In this document: positions 46,292-58,468 of the stretch, piece after piece
Layout of the letters: every line of letters begins with the position of its first letter
Numbering within the stretch: the first letter of the stretch is position 1
Source of the DNA: Girardinichthys multiradiatus
Lineage: Eukaryota > Chordata > Actinopteri > Cyprinodontiformes > Goodeidae
Reading direction: 5' to 3'
Assembly (NCBI RefSeq): GCF_021462225.1
Contig: NC_061808.1
Coordinates: 19,257,119 to 19,321,118 of the forward strand
DNA length: 64,000 nt
The notes under the pieces: generated by a model
Seen by the model: only the letters and a program-made list of their open reading frames with translations
Database searches by the model: none
What the model was told of the DNA's origin: nothing
Position numbers and translations under genes: made by a program

Positions 46292-47061
46292 TTTTCATGA
46301 ATTAAAAACAAAAGTTATTCTTATTCAAAGCATTGGTAGTAAACTTATTTGGCAGTTTATAAAGACAGTATTAATAAATTTTGCTTACTTTGGTATAATC
46401 AGCATGTCAATGGTTTTCAGCACATTGAGGAACAAGATAACAATAATAAATGACGGTGTACATGGTATGATGATGATGTGCCTAACTGGTCCACATATCC
46501 AAAACTGAGGTCTCACAATCAGTGGTGATTACAAAATTCCAAATGGGGAAAGTCAGGGATTTCTACCCCATTTCTGACCACAAAATCCAATATGGGCTGC
46601 ACAGATGACAAATGTAGTAGTTGTAGAGATAAAATGTGATACATTTCTGAAGGTTAGTATCTCATGAATTCAACCAGATGCATGGTGCTGTTTAAAGTTT
46701 GTTAAAGTTGTGTTGTGCAAGTCTTCCCGCTGTGTGTAAAAGCAATACATGCTAAGGAACAGGCTGTTATCAGCTTGTAGGAGGTATGGTTATTCAATGT
46801 AACAATTTAACTGCTTTCCAAATTGCATGTGATACATGGTTTAGTTGGATGCGACATCATAGTCAGTTCGAAGTTGTGATGTCCAAGAAAATGTCATAAC
46901 AAAGCATCAGGAATAACAACACAAGATGACAAGAGTGATAAAAATAAAACTATTACGTAATGTCAATAACTTTCTTATGTCAATAATGCTTCCTCTTTAA
47001 CCTTGTATTGTATTGTATCATATGTTATAGATCAACACAAAATAGGCTATAACATAATTGT
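46292..47061. other. Non-coding stretch
   Basis: Nothing recognised. Confidence 0.4.
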
Positions 47062-47074
47062 GAAGTGGAGGATA

Positions 47075-47396
47075 AGGGCTGCATGGTGCCACAGTTGATA
47101 GCACTGTTGCTTTGCAGCGAGATGATCCTGGGCTCAACTCCAGGCCTGGGGTCTGGTTCCCTCAGGGTACTCCAGCTTCCTTCCACGGTCCAAAATCATG
47201 ACTGTTAGGTTATTTGGTCTGTGTAAATTGCCCATGGTATGAATGGGTGTGTGAATAGTTGTGTGCCCTGTGTTGCCGTGCAGTGAACTGGTGACCTGTC
47301 CAAGGTATACCCCGCCTCTCGCCCGTACGACCTCTGCTGGCACAAGCTCCTCCGTGACCAAGTATGGAAGAATTGGGTGTGTAAAATGGATGGATG
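47075..47396 (+). mobile_element. tRNA-derived SINE with 13-bp target duplication
   Basis: A 322-bp copy with head GGGCTGCATGGTGCCACAG, a mutated B box, the CTCGCCCGTACGACC segment and a GGATGGATGG tail. It is flanked by identical 13-bp repeats GAAGTGGAGGATA (47062-47074 and 47397-47409). A middle part around the CATGTTCTCCCC segment is deleted. Confidence 0.92.
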
Positions 47397-47409
47397 GAAG
47401 TGGAGGATA

Positions 47410-50400
47410 TATAAAATATTGTTTTTAACAGTTTTCACAAATTGAACAGAAAAGTATGGCTGTATTTGTCTTACCCTGAAATTGCATCTAACTTCCTCTT
47501 CAAAATAGATACTACTCTGCGTTGGCCTAACATAAAATCCCAACAAAAATACTATAAAATTCGTGATTGTATTAAAATTTTGAAAAAGTCAAAGGGTCTT
47601 AAAAGTTTATCTGTGTATTATGTGCAATAAATATTTTTGATTAAGTCAAAATGCCTGCGGGATCCGAATTATAGACTGAAATCTTAAGGTTGGTGAACTC
47701 GAACCCTACATGGCCCAGAGGATCTCAAGCTCAAAGTTGAAATAATGCTGCGATAAAAAGAAACTTTCAGTATAATTCTGTGCTATCATCTGTGTGTAAC
47801 TCAAGCAAGACCTTCCTTATAAACCACGAATTACTCCAGTGTCACGTATGGCAATGTGCCACATTAATTGCCAACGTAATGAAAATAAAGGCCTATTGAC
47901 CAGCAGTCCAATAAGACATGAAGGCAGAACATACAAATCAAAGCTGTCCTGCCTCATATTGACCAGTCTGTCCACAGGAAACAAGATTGATTTTCCTGGT
48001 GACCAAGGAATAAGGTGGGGGAGGAGATCAGGAAGTCACAGAGATATGATACAGCTTAGTACCTTGAGCTAAATTAAGAGTAAAATGTGTTTAAATTGAA
48101 GTTGGCAGAAATAAAACAAATTCAAATTCTTGGTTTTATGTTTGAACAAGAATATTGTTCAGATTACATTTTTACAGTTCAGTCTAAAAGCTCCTGTGCA
48201 TCTAGTAAGGTCTTGGAAATGCAGCTTAATCCAAGAAAAGTGACCCACAGTGATCACTGTCTGACCAGTACTCATCGATGCATGTCAGATATTTTTCCAT
48301 TATTACTTGGCAACACAACCAAGCTAAAAGTGAACCGACTTAGCACTAAAAACGTCTGCTGCTTTTTTGTTAGGGGCTTTTCTTAAATCAGAAATAAATT
48401 ATTGCTGATTTATAGAAGTGGGTGTATAAAGCACAAAGAGGAATGTTGTTTATTGTTCCTTTGGTACACTGAGGAAATCACAATTACTGCAGCAGAGAAC
48501 TGTGATGAATGTGCACCAGTTGCCAAGTAAAAACTTTCACATGCAATCAATAAAAACCATATGGGTTTAAACATACAGTGGGAGAACTAAAGTGGTCGTT
48601 TTTACTTTAGGTTAAAGCACGGGGTTATTAAATACAAGCAGTAAAGTTTATTTCATCTCACTCTTGTTGGGATGTTTTAAATACTATCATTATTATCATT
48701 ATTTAATTCATATATATCATATATATATATAATTCAAGACACAGATGCAGATACAGATTTGTAATTATTATGTTCTTGTCTTTAAGAGTGTAATTTTTAC
48801 TTAAATGTATTACTGCAACACGAAAGAAACGCAATTTAACAACTGTAGAAATCTTTGGAATAAATGATCTGAAATGTAGGTTTCAGCTCCTGTTAAATAG
48901 GTTAAGTAAATGAAACGGGGTAAGAAATGGACCAGGAGTGCCCCCTGCTGGTTGTGACCAACAGCATTGTTCCAAGGAAAGAAGAGTTTTTCAGGTTTTA
49001 ACTTATAACTAGTAAAAGGTATGTATAGCCTGGAAAAACAAATGTGACATTTCATCATGCCGTATTGATAATAAGCCAAATTTAGTACTGACCAGGTCTT
49101 AGACAAAACAGCAATCTTAGGTGAAAAAAATCTTTATACACCACATTATTTTATGTAACTAAAAGCAAGTTAAAATTGCAATATTTTGAAAAACTAAATA
49201 CAATTCATGATTTGGAAATATTTGGCAGCTATCATTTGAAGCCATTACCTTCTTGATAACATCAATCTCTTGCATCATTTTTTCTGGAAATTTTACCTAA
49301 AGTCCTATGTTTTAGTTTAGGTTTGTTATGTGCTAATGTAAAGCTCTTTTAAGATCCCTTCACCACAATCCACAACTTTGACCGGGTCACTGCTACATGT
49401 GTGTTTATGGTTTCAGTCAAAATGTGGAGGATTTGCTTCTGTGCACAGGGTTATCTTGTTGCGCATTCTATTTTTTGTCAAACTATATGTTGGACACAGC
49501 TACATTTGAGTTTGTTGTAGAAAAGTTTAGCACAAAGTAGTTTTGGTCAACACAACGATTTCCAAGTGGTCATGTCCTGTAACTGCAGGGTAAACCCACA
49601 TTTTCACTCCACACCACTTTGACTTACAGATTGGGTTCAAATTCTGCATTTGAGTTCAGAATTGAAAAGAACATGTCAGAGAAAAGGTCCCTCCACTGCA
49701 TTCCAGAACTCTGAGTGAGTGAGATGCTGCAACAACGTGATTTGCAGCAGCAGTCCTTACTTAGACAGCAATGTTGGACAGAGAAACATTCGACTCTAGA
49801 AACCTTTAGTATAAAGGGGGACTCTTGTCTGACTGAGTCAAAAACGTTCGAGCACTATAAGTTTCTGCCTTCAATGTCACAATCCTACCACCACCGTACC
49901 TGATAGTTTATCACTTTGCGCCCAAATGCTACATTTGACTGTTAGCAAAATTGATGCTATGCAAAATTAAACAAACATGTCTGACAAAAGATTACTGTTC
50001 CACAGGGGTATAGCTATTCAATTGTCCACAGATATTTTAAGAACCATCTAATGCATGTCTGACTTTAATTTATTTTGCTGCATGTCTTGATTTCAGCCAA
50101 ACTTCAGATCCTGGACAGAGCAATGTTTAAATTAGGTTGTGTAGCTGAAAAGAAAAAGCCCAAATCATCACCCTACAACCACCGTGCATGGCAGTTAGTG
50201 CAGTGTGTTAAAGTGCCTGTGACATCGAATTTTCATGATAAATCCAATTACATTTATGAAAAGTAAATTCATGCCACTGAAAAGGCATTTCCAGACTACT
50301 CTATTCCACTACTCTAATTCAACCAGAGTCTATTTTTGCCAGATGCCGGAGCACAGCTGGGGTCAATATGCATGAATTATACCGTACCACCAGGAAAGAG

Positions 50401-52134
50401 AACAAGCACAACATCTGGATTTTCAATATAATTCACTAAAGACAGACTAGATCTTGCTATATTAACAAATACACAGATATATTTATATATACACGTGTAT
50501 ATATTAGTTGTTGTTTACATCAGATCAATTAAATCAGTCACTTGGTTAACTCTGGCTTTTATTGCATGATCTGCGTATGGTTCTTGGAGCTCCTCCGGGC
50601 TTCGCAGCGGACCGGACCAGAGCAGATACAGTATAAATCCAGGGTTACAGTAAATACGAGACTGAGTGAAACAACCGGAGGTGAAGCTGAGCAGCAGCAG
50701 ACACAAGGGATGATTCAAGATCTGAAAACACTTCCTGCTGTGTCATTTTTTAAAACTTTATATTAGAATTTTTTGAGAATATATTGTATGAGTGTGTAAT
50801 TTATCTTATTTCAGTAAAAATATTTAATTTGGGATTATTAATTATTAACAATAACTGCCGACATCTAAATATACTTTTGTAACAAGGAAGTGTTCTTAAA
50901 TGCTTAGCTTTGATCTGTTTAGCAGCAGCAACAACAACCTATCAGATGTACTGAACATCAAGACTATAGTATCTGCTTCAACATTCGCTTGTCAGATATC
51001 CTGACCTCTGACATAATTTATCTTGTGAATTCAGAGGTTTCTTGTTCGAAGCTGTTTGCTCCGATCCTCCAATCACAACTGGCTGTGCTTGGTGGGACCA
51101 GCCCATCTGTCCCTCGTCAGTTTTCAAGCTCTGATCCTGGCAGCTCTGATCCTCTTTGCTTCAGTAAAATAGTGCAGACTTATGGCTGCTGTCGTAGTAT
51201 TGCTGCAACCACCAGCAATGTAGCGTTTGACCATATTAACGCTGATTTTAACGCAACTTGATTTCTACCTGAACTGTTTATCATTGACGCTCAAACATTG
51301 AATGACTGGAGACTTCCCCTTTGACGTCATTTCCGGGCAACTTTGGATGTGCAAAATTGAATATTGAAATGTGCTTATTTTGTGTCACAATTGTCTTTTA
51401 TCACGTCTTTAATCCTAATATCATGTCAATTACTGCCCAATTCCTTCAATTTTAGGATGTTTTCTTTCAATTTCTGCATTTGTGGGAAAAGCGTGTCACA
51501 GGCACTTTAATGTTCAAGCAGAAATTATTCTCTAATGCTCCTTTCAGACATAAAGAACTTACAAATCCTTTTCTACTTGTTTTATGAACTTGTGCTGAAG
51601 CATTTCGCAAGCTGGATGAGGCCTTTGGAGTCTAAATCTCTTTGACTTGAAGGCAAACAGAAATACAGGCATTACATTTCTTGCTAATTTCTAACTTTGC
51701 AAGAATTAATGTTTTATAGTGATAATAATAATGTAGCAGACTGGTGTTATTACATATTTGCATGTGATGGTAATCATGCCTGGAAGTTATAAAACAATCC
51801 GCGTAATATTAATAGATGTGTTTTGTTGGAAGTCACGCTAAAATGAAAATTATTGTACTGCAGGACACTAAACCGTTTTAGTGTTTGTTCTTGCTGTCAA
51901 TTGTTCAAACACAATCTGCGTCACCATACAAAAAAAGCACCAGTATATTTCCAAGTTTACCTAGCAACTGCTGAGGTAATTCCTTTTTACCTTGATTTAA
52001 AGACCAACAGAAACCCACTTATCTTCCCGGCATTGGATGAACGATTCACTGCTGAACGAGTGTTCATGGATCCATGGGACTCAGAGAGATGGATGAAGAA
52101 GGTGGTGCGGACAAACCAGCTGTGTGTTAAATAG
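47410..52134. other. Large non-coding stretch
   Basis: No transposon family recognised with confidence. Contains an (AT)n run near 48713-48732 and a TATA-like GTATAAAT at 50631 next to a CpG-bearing patch. The open frames at 48810-49106 and 50515-50766 have no known domain. Confidence 0.35.
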
Positions 52135-52460
52135 CAGGGGGCGTGTCTGCATCTACAGCCTGTTAGTTCAGGGTGGGAGACGACATGCTGGACCTCTTGC
52201 GGCAGCTGCAGTGACGAGGCGAGGGGAGTTAAAAACACGGAGTCTCCTTCATCTGTAAGCCTCTCTGTTCTCATTGCAGTGTCTGTCGCGTTTCTGTCAC
52301 ACGCCTCGTGGGTTTTCCCTGGTGATCATTGTAACGCTGTGCTTGTGTGTTTCCTCGTGGCCTTTTCAGATGGCAGCGGTGCGTTTGCGCTTAGATGCGT
52401 GTTTATGCCGTGGATATGGGTATATTACGCTCTGCGCGTTGACTCAGTGAGTCATGGTCC
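52135..52460. promoter_or_regulatory. CpG-rich island, candidate baalc promoter
   Basis: About 20 CpG dinucleotides fall in 325 bp, while the neighbouring kilobases have almost none. It lies 3 kb upstream of the baalc coding start on the same side, and a possible donor (TTCATCT|GTAAGC at 52247-52259) could end a non-coding first exon. At 52440-52454 there are two AP-1-type sites in inverted order, TGACTCA-G-TGAGTCA. Promoter identity is inference; the composition is directly visible. Confidence 0.5.
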
Positions 52461-52860
52461 ACAAGAGGCCTGACTGTAAACAGCCTACTTATTTTCTTAT
52501 AATTTAAGAGACGCCTGGGTCTGTTGGACTTAATTATCCTCCCTGATCAGTCATTAAAACCGTGCTGTTGACTGGTATTTTACAAGATTAATCGATCTAT
52601 GCTAAGCACAAAGAATAAGAAAATCTGTATTTGGTCGATTTAATGCAACTATGCTTCTTGGAAGTAAATATTCTATTGCTGGAAAGCTTGTTTATTTCTC
52701 TTTAAATTATGCCACACTTGTATGAAATTGAATTGTGTGTTGAGATGAGCTTGGGCCAGATGTTCTATGCAATATCCACACACCTCATTCTGCTACTGAT
52801 TCATGTGGTCGTTTATTAAACTGGATAATGGTCACCAGCTTGGTCATACACTGCTGTGTA

Positions 52861-54533
52861 CAGTGGCCAGGAGGTGGAAATCGACAATCCAAAACAACAC
52901 TTTTACAAAGCTTGAGACAAATTCACATTTCAGAAAACAATTTAACAAAATGTGAAACACTTTTACAAGTCTCGAAACAAATGTACATTTGCAAAAACAA
53001 ATTAATATTTCAGAAAACAAATAACAATTCCGGAAAACACTTTTACAAGTTGTACTTCATACGTACTGGACTGCAATAGGTGTGGCAGTTGCAGATAGCA
53101 CTTGAAATATGTCTTAAGGATGACTAAGAGATCACAAATGATCGGACAAAAAAACATGATATCATGAACATTTTCTGCAATTTAGTATAAGATAGATGGG
53201 CTTTAATTTTGAAATTTCATATCACATCTGGATGAAATTCGATGAGTGGAATCTGGAACTGTTCTCTTGTCATCCTAAAGTGAGAGTAATCACTGGAAAC
53301 AAACCGTTTTGTTGCAATAAACACATGTCTTATTTTTTAGGCTTTTAACTTTGAATTTCCATATCAGATGTAGGTGAAATTTAATGAGTGACATCTGGAG
53401 GTGTTCTTCTGTGAACCTGAAGTGAGACTGATCACCGGAAACTATTTTATTTTTAAGTGTGGAAGCTTAGGGAATATAAATGGACATTCTCAAATGAACA
53501 CACAAATTACCTCATAAAACAGTGACAAAAATAAAAATGTTATATCTATATATTCGCATGTGGACTTTTAGATATCTAATATAAATAACAGCAAGAATGA
53601 CATCAACCACCATGAGTCAGTTCATTTAAAACCTATTGATTTCACTAAGATCTCAGCAAGCGCCACTGCCGTAACAGAGGCAGTTGCCATGGCAGCATCT
53701 TAGAGGCTTTTACAGCTGGTCTGGCAACCTGTGGCAACCTGGTGGCCAGGGGCTCCACAGAGTGCCAGGGTGTTTTAAAGTAATGCCTTTTATTTTCTGT
53801 GAGTAACATCCCAGTAACCATTCATGACCTATAATAAACCGACTATTTGTGGAATGTCTCTTCATCATCCTTTCAGCATGTTATACATACAAATAATGCT
53901 ATTTAGAACATAGTTTCCATCTCAAGTAAATACAGTCACCTTATATTATGGGTCTAACACTGTTTATTAAATAATAATCTATAGTGACATCATCATTGGA
54001 AAGTAATTACGGACTAACAGTCAATAGCTAATAACCATAACGACAACCCATTTGCCAATAATAAGCATTGGCTTCCACAGTGGCAGCCGGCGCAGCAACA
54101 TCTTTTACCACTGGTCTGGCACCTTGTTGTACCTTCCGGTGGCGGAAGTACTGATTCTAGTAGCCATTGCCATGAATTGAGCTTGATGTCTCTCAGATTC
54201 TAAAGACCAACATCACAAAAAACAAAACCGTGTTAATCTACTCGTATGTGTGCCACAAAACAGGCAAAACGGCAATCGATTGCTGTCCATCTTGGGTCGC
54301 ATTAGCGCTCCCGTTTTCACTTCTGGGTCGGCCTCACAGTTGGCAAATTCCCTTTCCGTTAGATTTTGTCATTTGTAAATGTATTTCAAGTGTTTTCTCA
54401 AATGTAAATTTGTTTCGGGACTTGTAAACGTGGTTCACATTTTGTTAAACTGTTTTCTGAAATGTGAATTTGTCTCAAGCTTCGTAAAAGTGTTTCACAT
54501 TTTGTAATGTTGGTTTGCACCTCCTGGCCAATG
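52861..54533. mobile_element. Unclassified DNA element with long inverted repeats
   Basis: The 1673-bp unit begins CAGTGGCCAGGAGGTG and ends CACCTCCTGGCCAATG. Inverted similarity extends some 140 bp inward (for example GCTTGAGACAAATTCACATT on the left matches the reverse complement near 54470). Within each arm a short motif (ACACTTTTACAA) recurs. The interior has two diverged 110-bp direct repeats (from 53198 and 53340) and two related GC-richer segments (about 53650-53760 and 54065-54150). There is no coding capacity. The flanks give no clear target duplication, so the superfamily is open. Confidence 0.7.
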
Positions 54534-55412
54534 TGCGAAGGCATCCAACTCCTCAACCGGCATTTGTTGCAACGGAACTATTATGGTTGTGTTGGTCCCT
54601 ATGGCACGAACAGCACCCCCAAGCTGGTGCACAAGTGTTCGGTGGTGTTCTGATCAGGACTACAGGCAAACGTTCCCTTGCTCTTCACTCTCCTATTCAG
54701 TGAGCATTGACATCCTATAGTTTAACATTTGGTTCAACTATGCTGCTCAACCAACAACTGCATTTTTTTCTTATGAAGGAAGCAGCATTTTAGAGGGAAC
54801 AAACTGACTTTTTAACAGTATAAGATTATTTGCTAAGAGGCATTGTTACAATGAAAACAAATCAACCAAACCCAAATGTCCTTAGTTGTGGTGCTACAGT
54901 TATTTAGCTGGAAATCCCATTTGCCAACAGAAATATGAATAAAACAGAATGAAGAAAACATGATTTCCTGTCTCTTCTCTGTGCATTTCTTTATTTAAGG
55001 GGGAAACATGATGGCTAACTGATTGATTAACTGATCCCTGACCTGCGCCATCAAAAGAGGATGCTGTCTCTAAATAGTGATGGAGAAACATAACATGGAC
55101 TCTGCCTCCTATTCATCTCTTTAAAAGACAGTTATTGCTGTACATAAGCATATGAGGGCTCTTACTGTCTGTCACAGCTGTGTGCTGACCTGTAAGTATT
55201 ATCCATATGATTAAAGGGAATAAAATGCAATTTAATACCCTAAAAAGTTAATTGTTCCCTCCTATATTTAGGAAATATATGTAAAGTTATCATCCCTATA
55301 AAGCTACAGAAAAACTTTTTCCATGATTAAACAAAGTTCTAGCATCTGGTTGTTCTTCCTGTTTTATAAGAGTCAAGGAGGAAAGTGAAGGTGCCCCTGC
55401 AGAGGCCAAGCT
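54534..55412. other. baalc upstream region
   Basis: Non-coding DNA before the coding exon. A pyrimidine tract ending in AG (GTTCTTCCTGTTTTATAAG, about 55370) could be an acceptor if the 5' untranslated region is spliced. Confidence 0.4.
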
Positions 55413-55593
55413 ATGGGCTGCGGGGGGAGCAGGACCGATGCTCTGGAGCCTCGCTACCTGGAGAGCTGGACCAAAGAGACGGAGTCGACGTGGCTGACAA
55501 GCACAGACACCGATATCCCCCTGTCATCCATCCAGAGCATCCCCTCTGAGAACTCTGAGGCCGGCTTTACGTCTGAGAAAACAATTAGCCCTG
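55413..55593 (+). CDS. baalc: BAALC family protein, exon 1
   Basis: Codes residues 1-60 plus the first base of codon 61. BAALC is a small cytoplasmic/membrane-anchored protein of brain and blood progenitors; its molecular role is poorly defined. The N-terminus MGCGGSRTDALEPRYLESW then TKETESTWLT is nearly the vertebrate consensus: Gly2 is the expected N-myristoylation site and Cys3 the expected palmitoylation site, anchoring it at membrane rafts. The exon ends at CCCTG|GTAAGA; reading on gives only an intronic tail. The start is the sole ATG giving MGCGGS. Exon phases fit the next two exons, giving a 181-residue protein in total. Confidence 0.95.
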
Positions 55594-56694
55594 GTAAGAA
55601 GTCTGGCTGGCTATTCATTTATTTACCCTGCAAGAGTGAATACAGAGAGGAAAAATCCACCAGGGTGGACTGTGAATAATTGGTCCTTTCAATACAAGTT
55701 TGAGTATTACTCTGGAATATGACACAGAGGACCTAGTACTGTCAACCCCCTATTAAGTTTGCAGATGCAGCAACACATTAGCTTTTAAAATCCATCAATA
55801 TAGGGTCCTCATGTTGTTAGATTTTTAATCTTGTCTTTTGCACTGAAGAGCGAGTCTTTTTTCTTTGAAGCCAAGCAAAGATGAATCACTCAAAGGGGAA
55901 ATTAGGCTGCATCAAAAGCCACTATGCTCCAACAGGACTTTGCTCTCATGGCAACTGACACAGCTGGTGTTCAATGACGGAGCCTTGATGTAACTCTGAA
56001 GACAAAATGAGTTCCCGATTCACAGCAAAGCAAAGGCACAAGAAACATGCAGAGAATTAGAAAAATTAACGAGCTTTGGTCAAATACACAATGCTTATAA
56101 AAAGAGGTTCTACCTTCATGTAATATGCTGTTTTAAATACTTTCTCCCCTTTTAGGCCATACAGAAAGACAGATTTTCACATTAACCAAATGTCCCCATG
56201 TGTATTCTGTATGTACCCTCCCACATACTACAACATTGCTAAAAAATTCTAGATGAATTAGGAATAAATTAAGCAGGTTGAAGCAAATGGCATTTGTTAA
56301 TAAGGCAGAGGATTATTTTTAGCAGATAACTGAGGAGGTAAAAATGTGCTAAACCAAACCAAATAAGGTCGATGTTAAATTAATTACATTGTGAAAAAGA
56401 AAGAATAACATGTTGTACTACTTGTAAGTGGGGCTAATTAAAATGAGCTTTCTCGCATGTTTTGAAAACAGCTTACCAAAGAGCCTCAAGCAGGGTCAGT
56501 TTTTTTAATATGGACATTATGGCTCTCTGCCCAGGGCGGCAATGAAGGTGCAATGTCATTTGCACTCTAAAGGAGTTTCCCATTTGCTTATTTAAAAGCA
56601 ATGCCATTCGTTTGGGGAGGATAGGGTGTGTTTGGGCGCATATGAGTCAGCAGAAGGACGGGCTCACATTATACACCAGTTATGAAGCTTCAAG

Positions 56695-57700
56695 GTTACT
56701 TTATTTGTACCCATAGGTAGATTTGTGTTGCAGTGGATCAATCAAATCAAAGGACACAGAGGGGGAGAGCAAGGATCAAGGCTTAATAATCAAGATGAAT
56801 AAATAAATAAATAAATGCAGTAAAACCGATATAAAACTAGAAGAAAAATGCAATGAGACTTCGGTAAAAACAAGTAAAGGAACAACTAAATAAAACTTGA
56901 CTAAAAAATAGTTGTCAGTAAGTACTGAAGTTAAATAAAATATAAAATCCATTAAAATTGAAATCCATTTTAAATCCAATTGCAGTCCATTTAGAGTCTG
57001 GCATTTCAGCTTGTGCATTTCATTAACAGCAGTAGGAACAAAGCTATTTTTAAAATGTATTGTCCTACATTTTGTGACAAAGAATCTCCATCCAGAGGGC
57101 AGGAGCTGAAACTCTCTGTGAAGGGGATGGGAGTTGTGGTATAAAATAGAAGAGGCAATCCACCGTGTCTGCCTGTTGTTGAGACTCTCCAATCAGTCTG
57201 GACAACACTTCAACTATCTGCAGGAGGGAATTTCTCTCTTTCAAAGTTATATGACCAAACCATGACCCCAAAGAAAAGGATAAAACAGATTTGATAAAAG
57301 CATGATAAAATACGGTTCAGTCTATATTAAAATGAAAGTTTCCTTCGACAGAATATGCTGATGAACCTTTTTGCACACAGCCTCACAGTTGGCTTCAAAT
57401 TTCAATTATTAATCTACAATAGTCGTAAGGTATTTATAAGAAATGCACACTCTCAAGTGGCTTCGTGCTTGTGAGGTTTCTTCCTAAAATCAGTGATCAT
57501 GCCTTAGGTCTTCAGTTGGAGGTAAGACTCCTGACACCATTAAACGAGGTCATCAGTCACCGGACAGTGGCTGCTTTCATTCTCCTGGAGAAGACTAACA
57601 ACAACATAATCTACCGCATACTTTATTATGAATCTGTTTTCATGTCTGCTCTGACACGTTAGTATATAGAATTAAAAAAACAAAGGTGACAGCACACAGC
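56695..57700 (-). mobile_element. Degenerate LINE fragment in baalc intron 1
   Basis: On the minus strand, phrases related to fish LINE reverse transcriptase 3' regions appear (complement of CAGCCCTGAGGTGACCC near 57700, and of CTCCATCCAGAGGGCAGG near 57090). The 3' end at TTTATTTGTACCCATAGG is followed by an AATA-type tandem (56797-56815). No intact frame; the clade is uncertain. Confidence 0.5.
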
Positions 57701-57764
57701 CCTGAGGTGACCCAATAGAAACATATTTTAACTGTATTCTTGCATCATGAGGTTTTAATTTTTT

Positions 57765-57840
57765 TCTTCACATTACAACCACAAATTTCAAATTACTTTA
57801 CTGAGATTTTATATGGCAGACCAAATTAAAGTAGTGCATG
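57765..57840 (-). repeat. Tc1 terminal-repeat fragment next to baalc exon 2
   Basis: CACATTACAACCACAAATTTC and TGAGATTTTATATGGCAGACC match the terminal repeat of the Tc1 family at 35.4 and 40.9 kb. It ends about 40 bp upstream of the exon 2 acceptor. Confidence 0.6.
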
Positions 57841-57878
57841 TGGCCAAATGACCCATCTGTGTTTTTTCTTTGTTAAAG

Positions 57879-58078
57879 TTCCAGATTTCTTTGAAGATGG
57901 CCTCCCTCCTCCTGCTCAGGCTTATCTGAAGGTCTGCTCAGCCGTGTCTGAGGCCAGTCTGAATGATGTGAAACCCAGCAGCCCACCCTCTGTGCTGGCC
58001 TCTCCACAGCAGGACAAGGTGCCACCTTCATCAGTCACCACAGTGCAGCGCAGAAGTGTTTTACACACTGAAGAAATT
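57879..58078 (+). CDS. baalc: BAALC family protein, exon 2
   Basis: Codes residues 61-127. The acceptor used is TTTGTTAAAG|TT; a second AG six bases downstream (TTCCAG) is also in phase and would drop two residues. The first two bases complete a Val codon with exon 1. The peptide reads PDFFEDGLPPPAQAYLKVCS and continues as a Ser/Pro-rich low-complexity linker ending HTEEI. The EDGLP motif matches the EDGLPSNG of mammalian BAALC; the rest is poorly conserved in the family. The donor is AAATT|GTAAGG, phase 0. Confidence 0.9.
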
Positions 58079-58303
58079 GTAAGGCTGCCTGGTTGAAGCT
58101 TAAAACATGAAAACATACTATCTTTGATATCTACTGATTAGAATTATTGAAGTAGAGAGAGAGAATTTATACCACAGTAATTTTTTGGGAAATCTTAAGT
58201 CTTAAGATTTAACAACTGTCTGCATGCTTATCCATGTTCATTGTCAGTTGTACCATTTGTTTTTGCATTATTCTCCAATTAATCATTATTTTTGCATTAA
58301 CAG

Positions 58304-58468
58304 ACAAAATGGCAGGACAACAGAATGTCGACCAAGCAAGTGACCATTACCGTGACCCAGAGCATCCACCAGGTGGACAAGAACGGAAAGGTCAAGAAAT
58401 CCCTTACAACATATGAGGTTATGAAACCTGTGGAGACTCTAAAACAGGTGGCTACAGAAAACACCTGA
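58304..58468 (+). CDS. baalc: BAALC family protein, exon 3
   Basis: Codes residues 128-181 and the stop TGA (58466-58468). Acceptor CATTAACAG|ACA, phase 0, as required by exon 2. The peptide contains NRMSTKQVTITVTQSIHQVD, which aligns with the conserved RMPAKEVTINVTDSIQQMD block of mammalian BAALC. A C-terminal extension (KSLTTYEVMKPVETLKQVAT) goes beyond the human end. The frame differs from the longer-looking shadow frame at 58234, which starts in the intron. Confidence 0.93.
   Translation, partial: TKWQDNRMSTKQVTITVTQSIHQVDKNGKVKKSLTTYEVMKPVETLKQVATENT

Noticed and set aside
50515..50718. Minus-strand frame that looks like a secreted peptide (LLLLSFTSG)
   Set aside because: Start is TTG, no splice or promoter support on that strand, and the hydrophobic run comes from CAG/CTG-type repeats.
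58234..58416. 60-codon frame over baalc exon 3
   Set aside because: Out of frame with the conserved BAALC peptide and starts in the intron.
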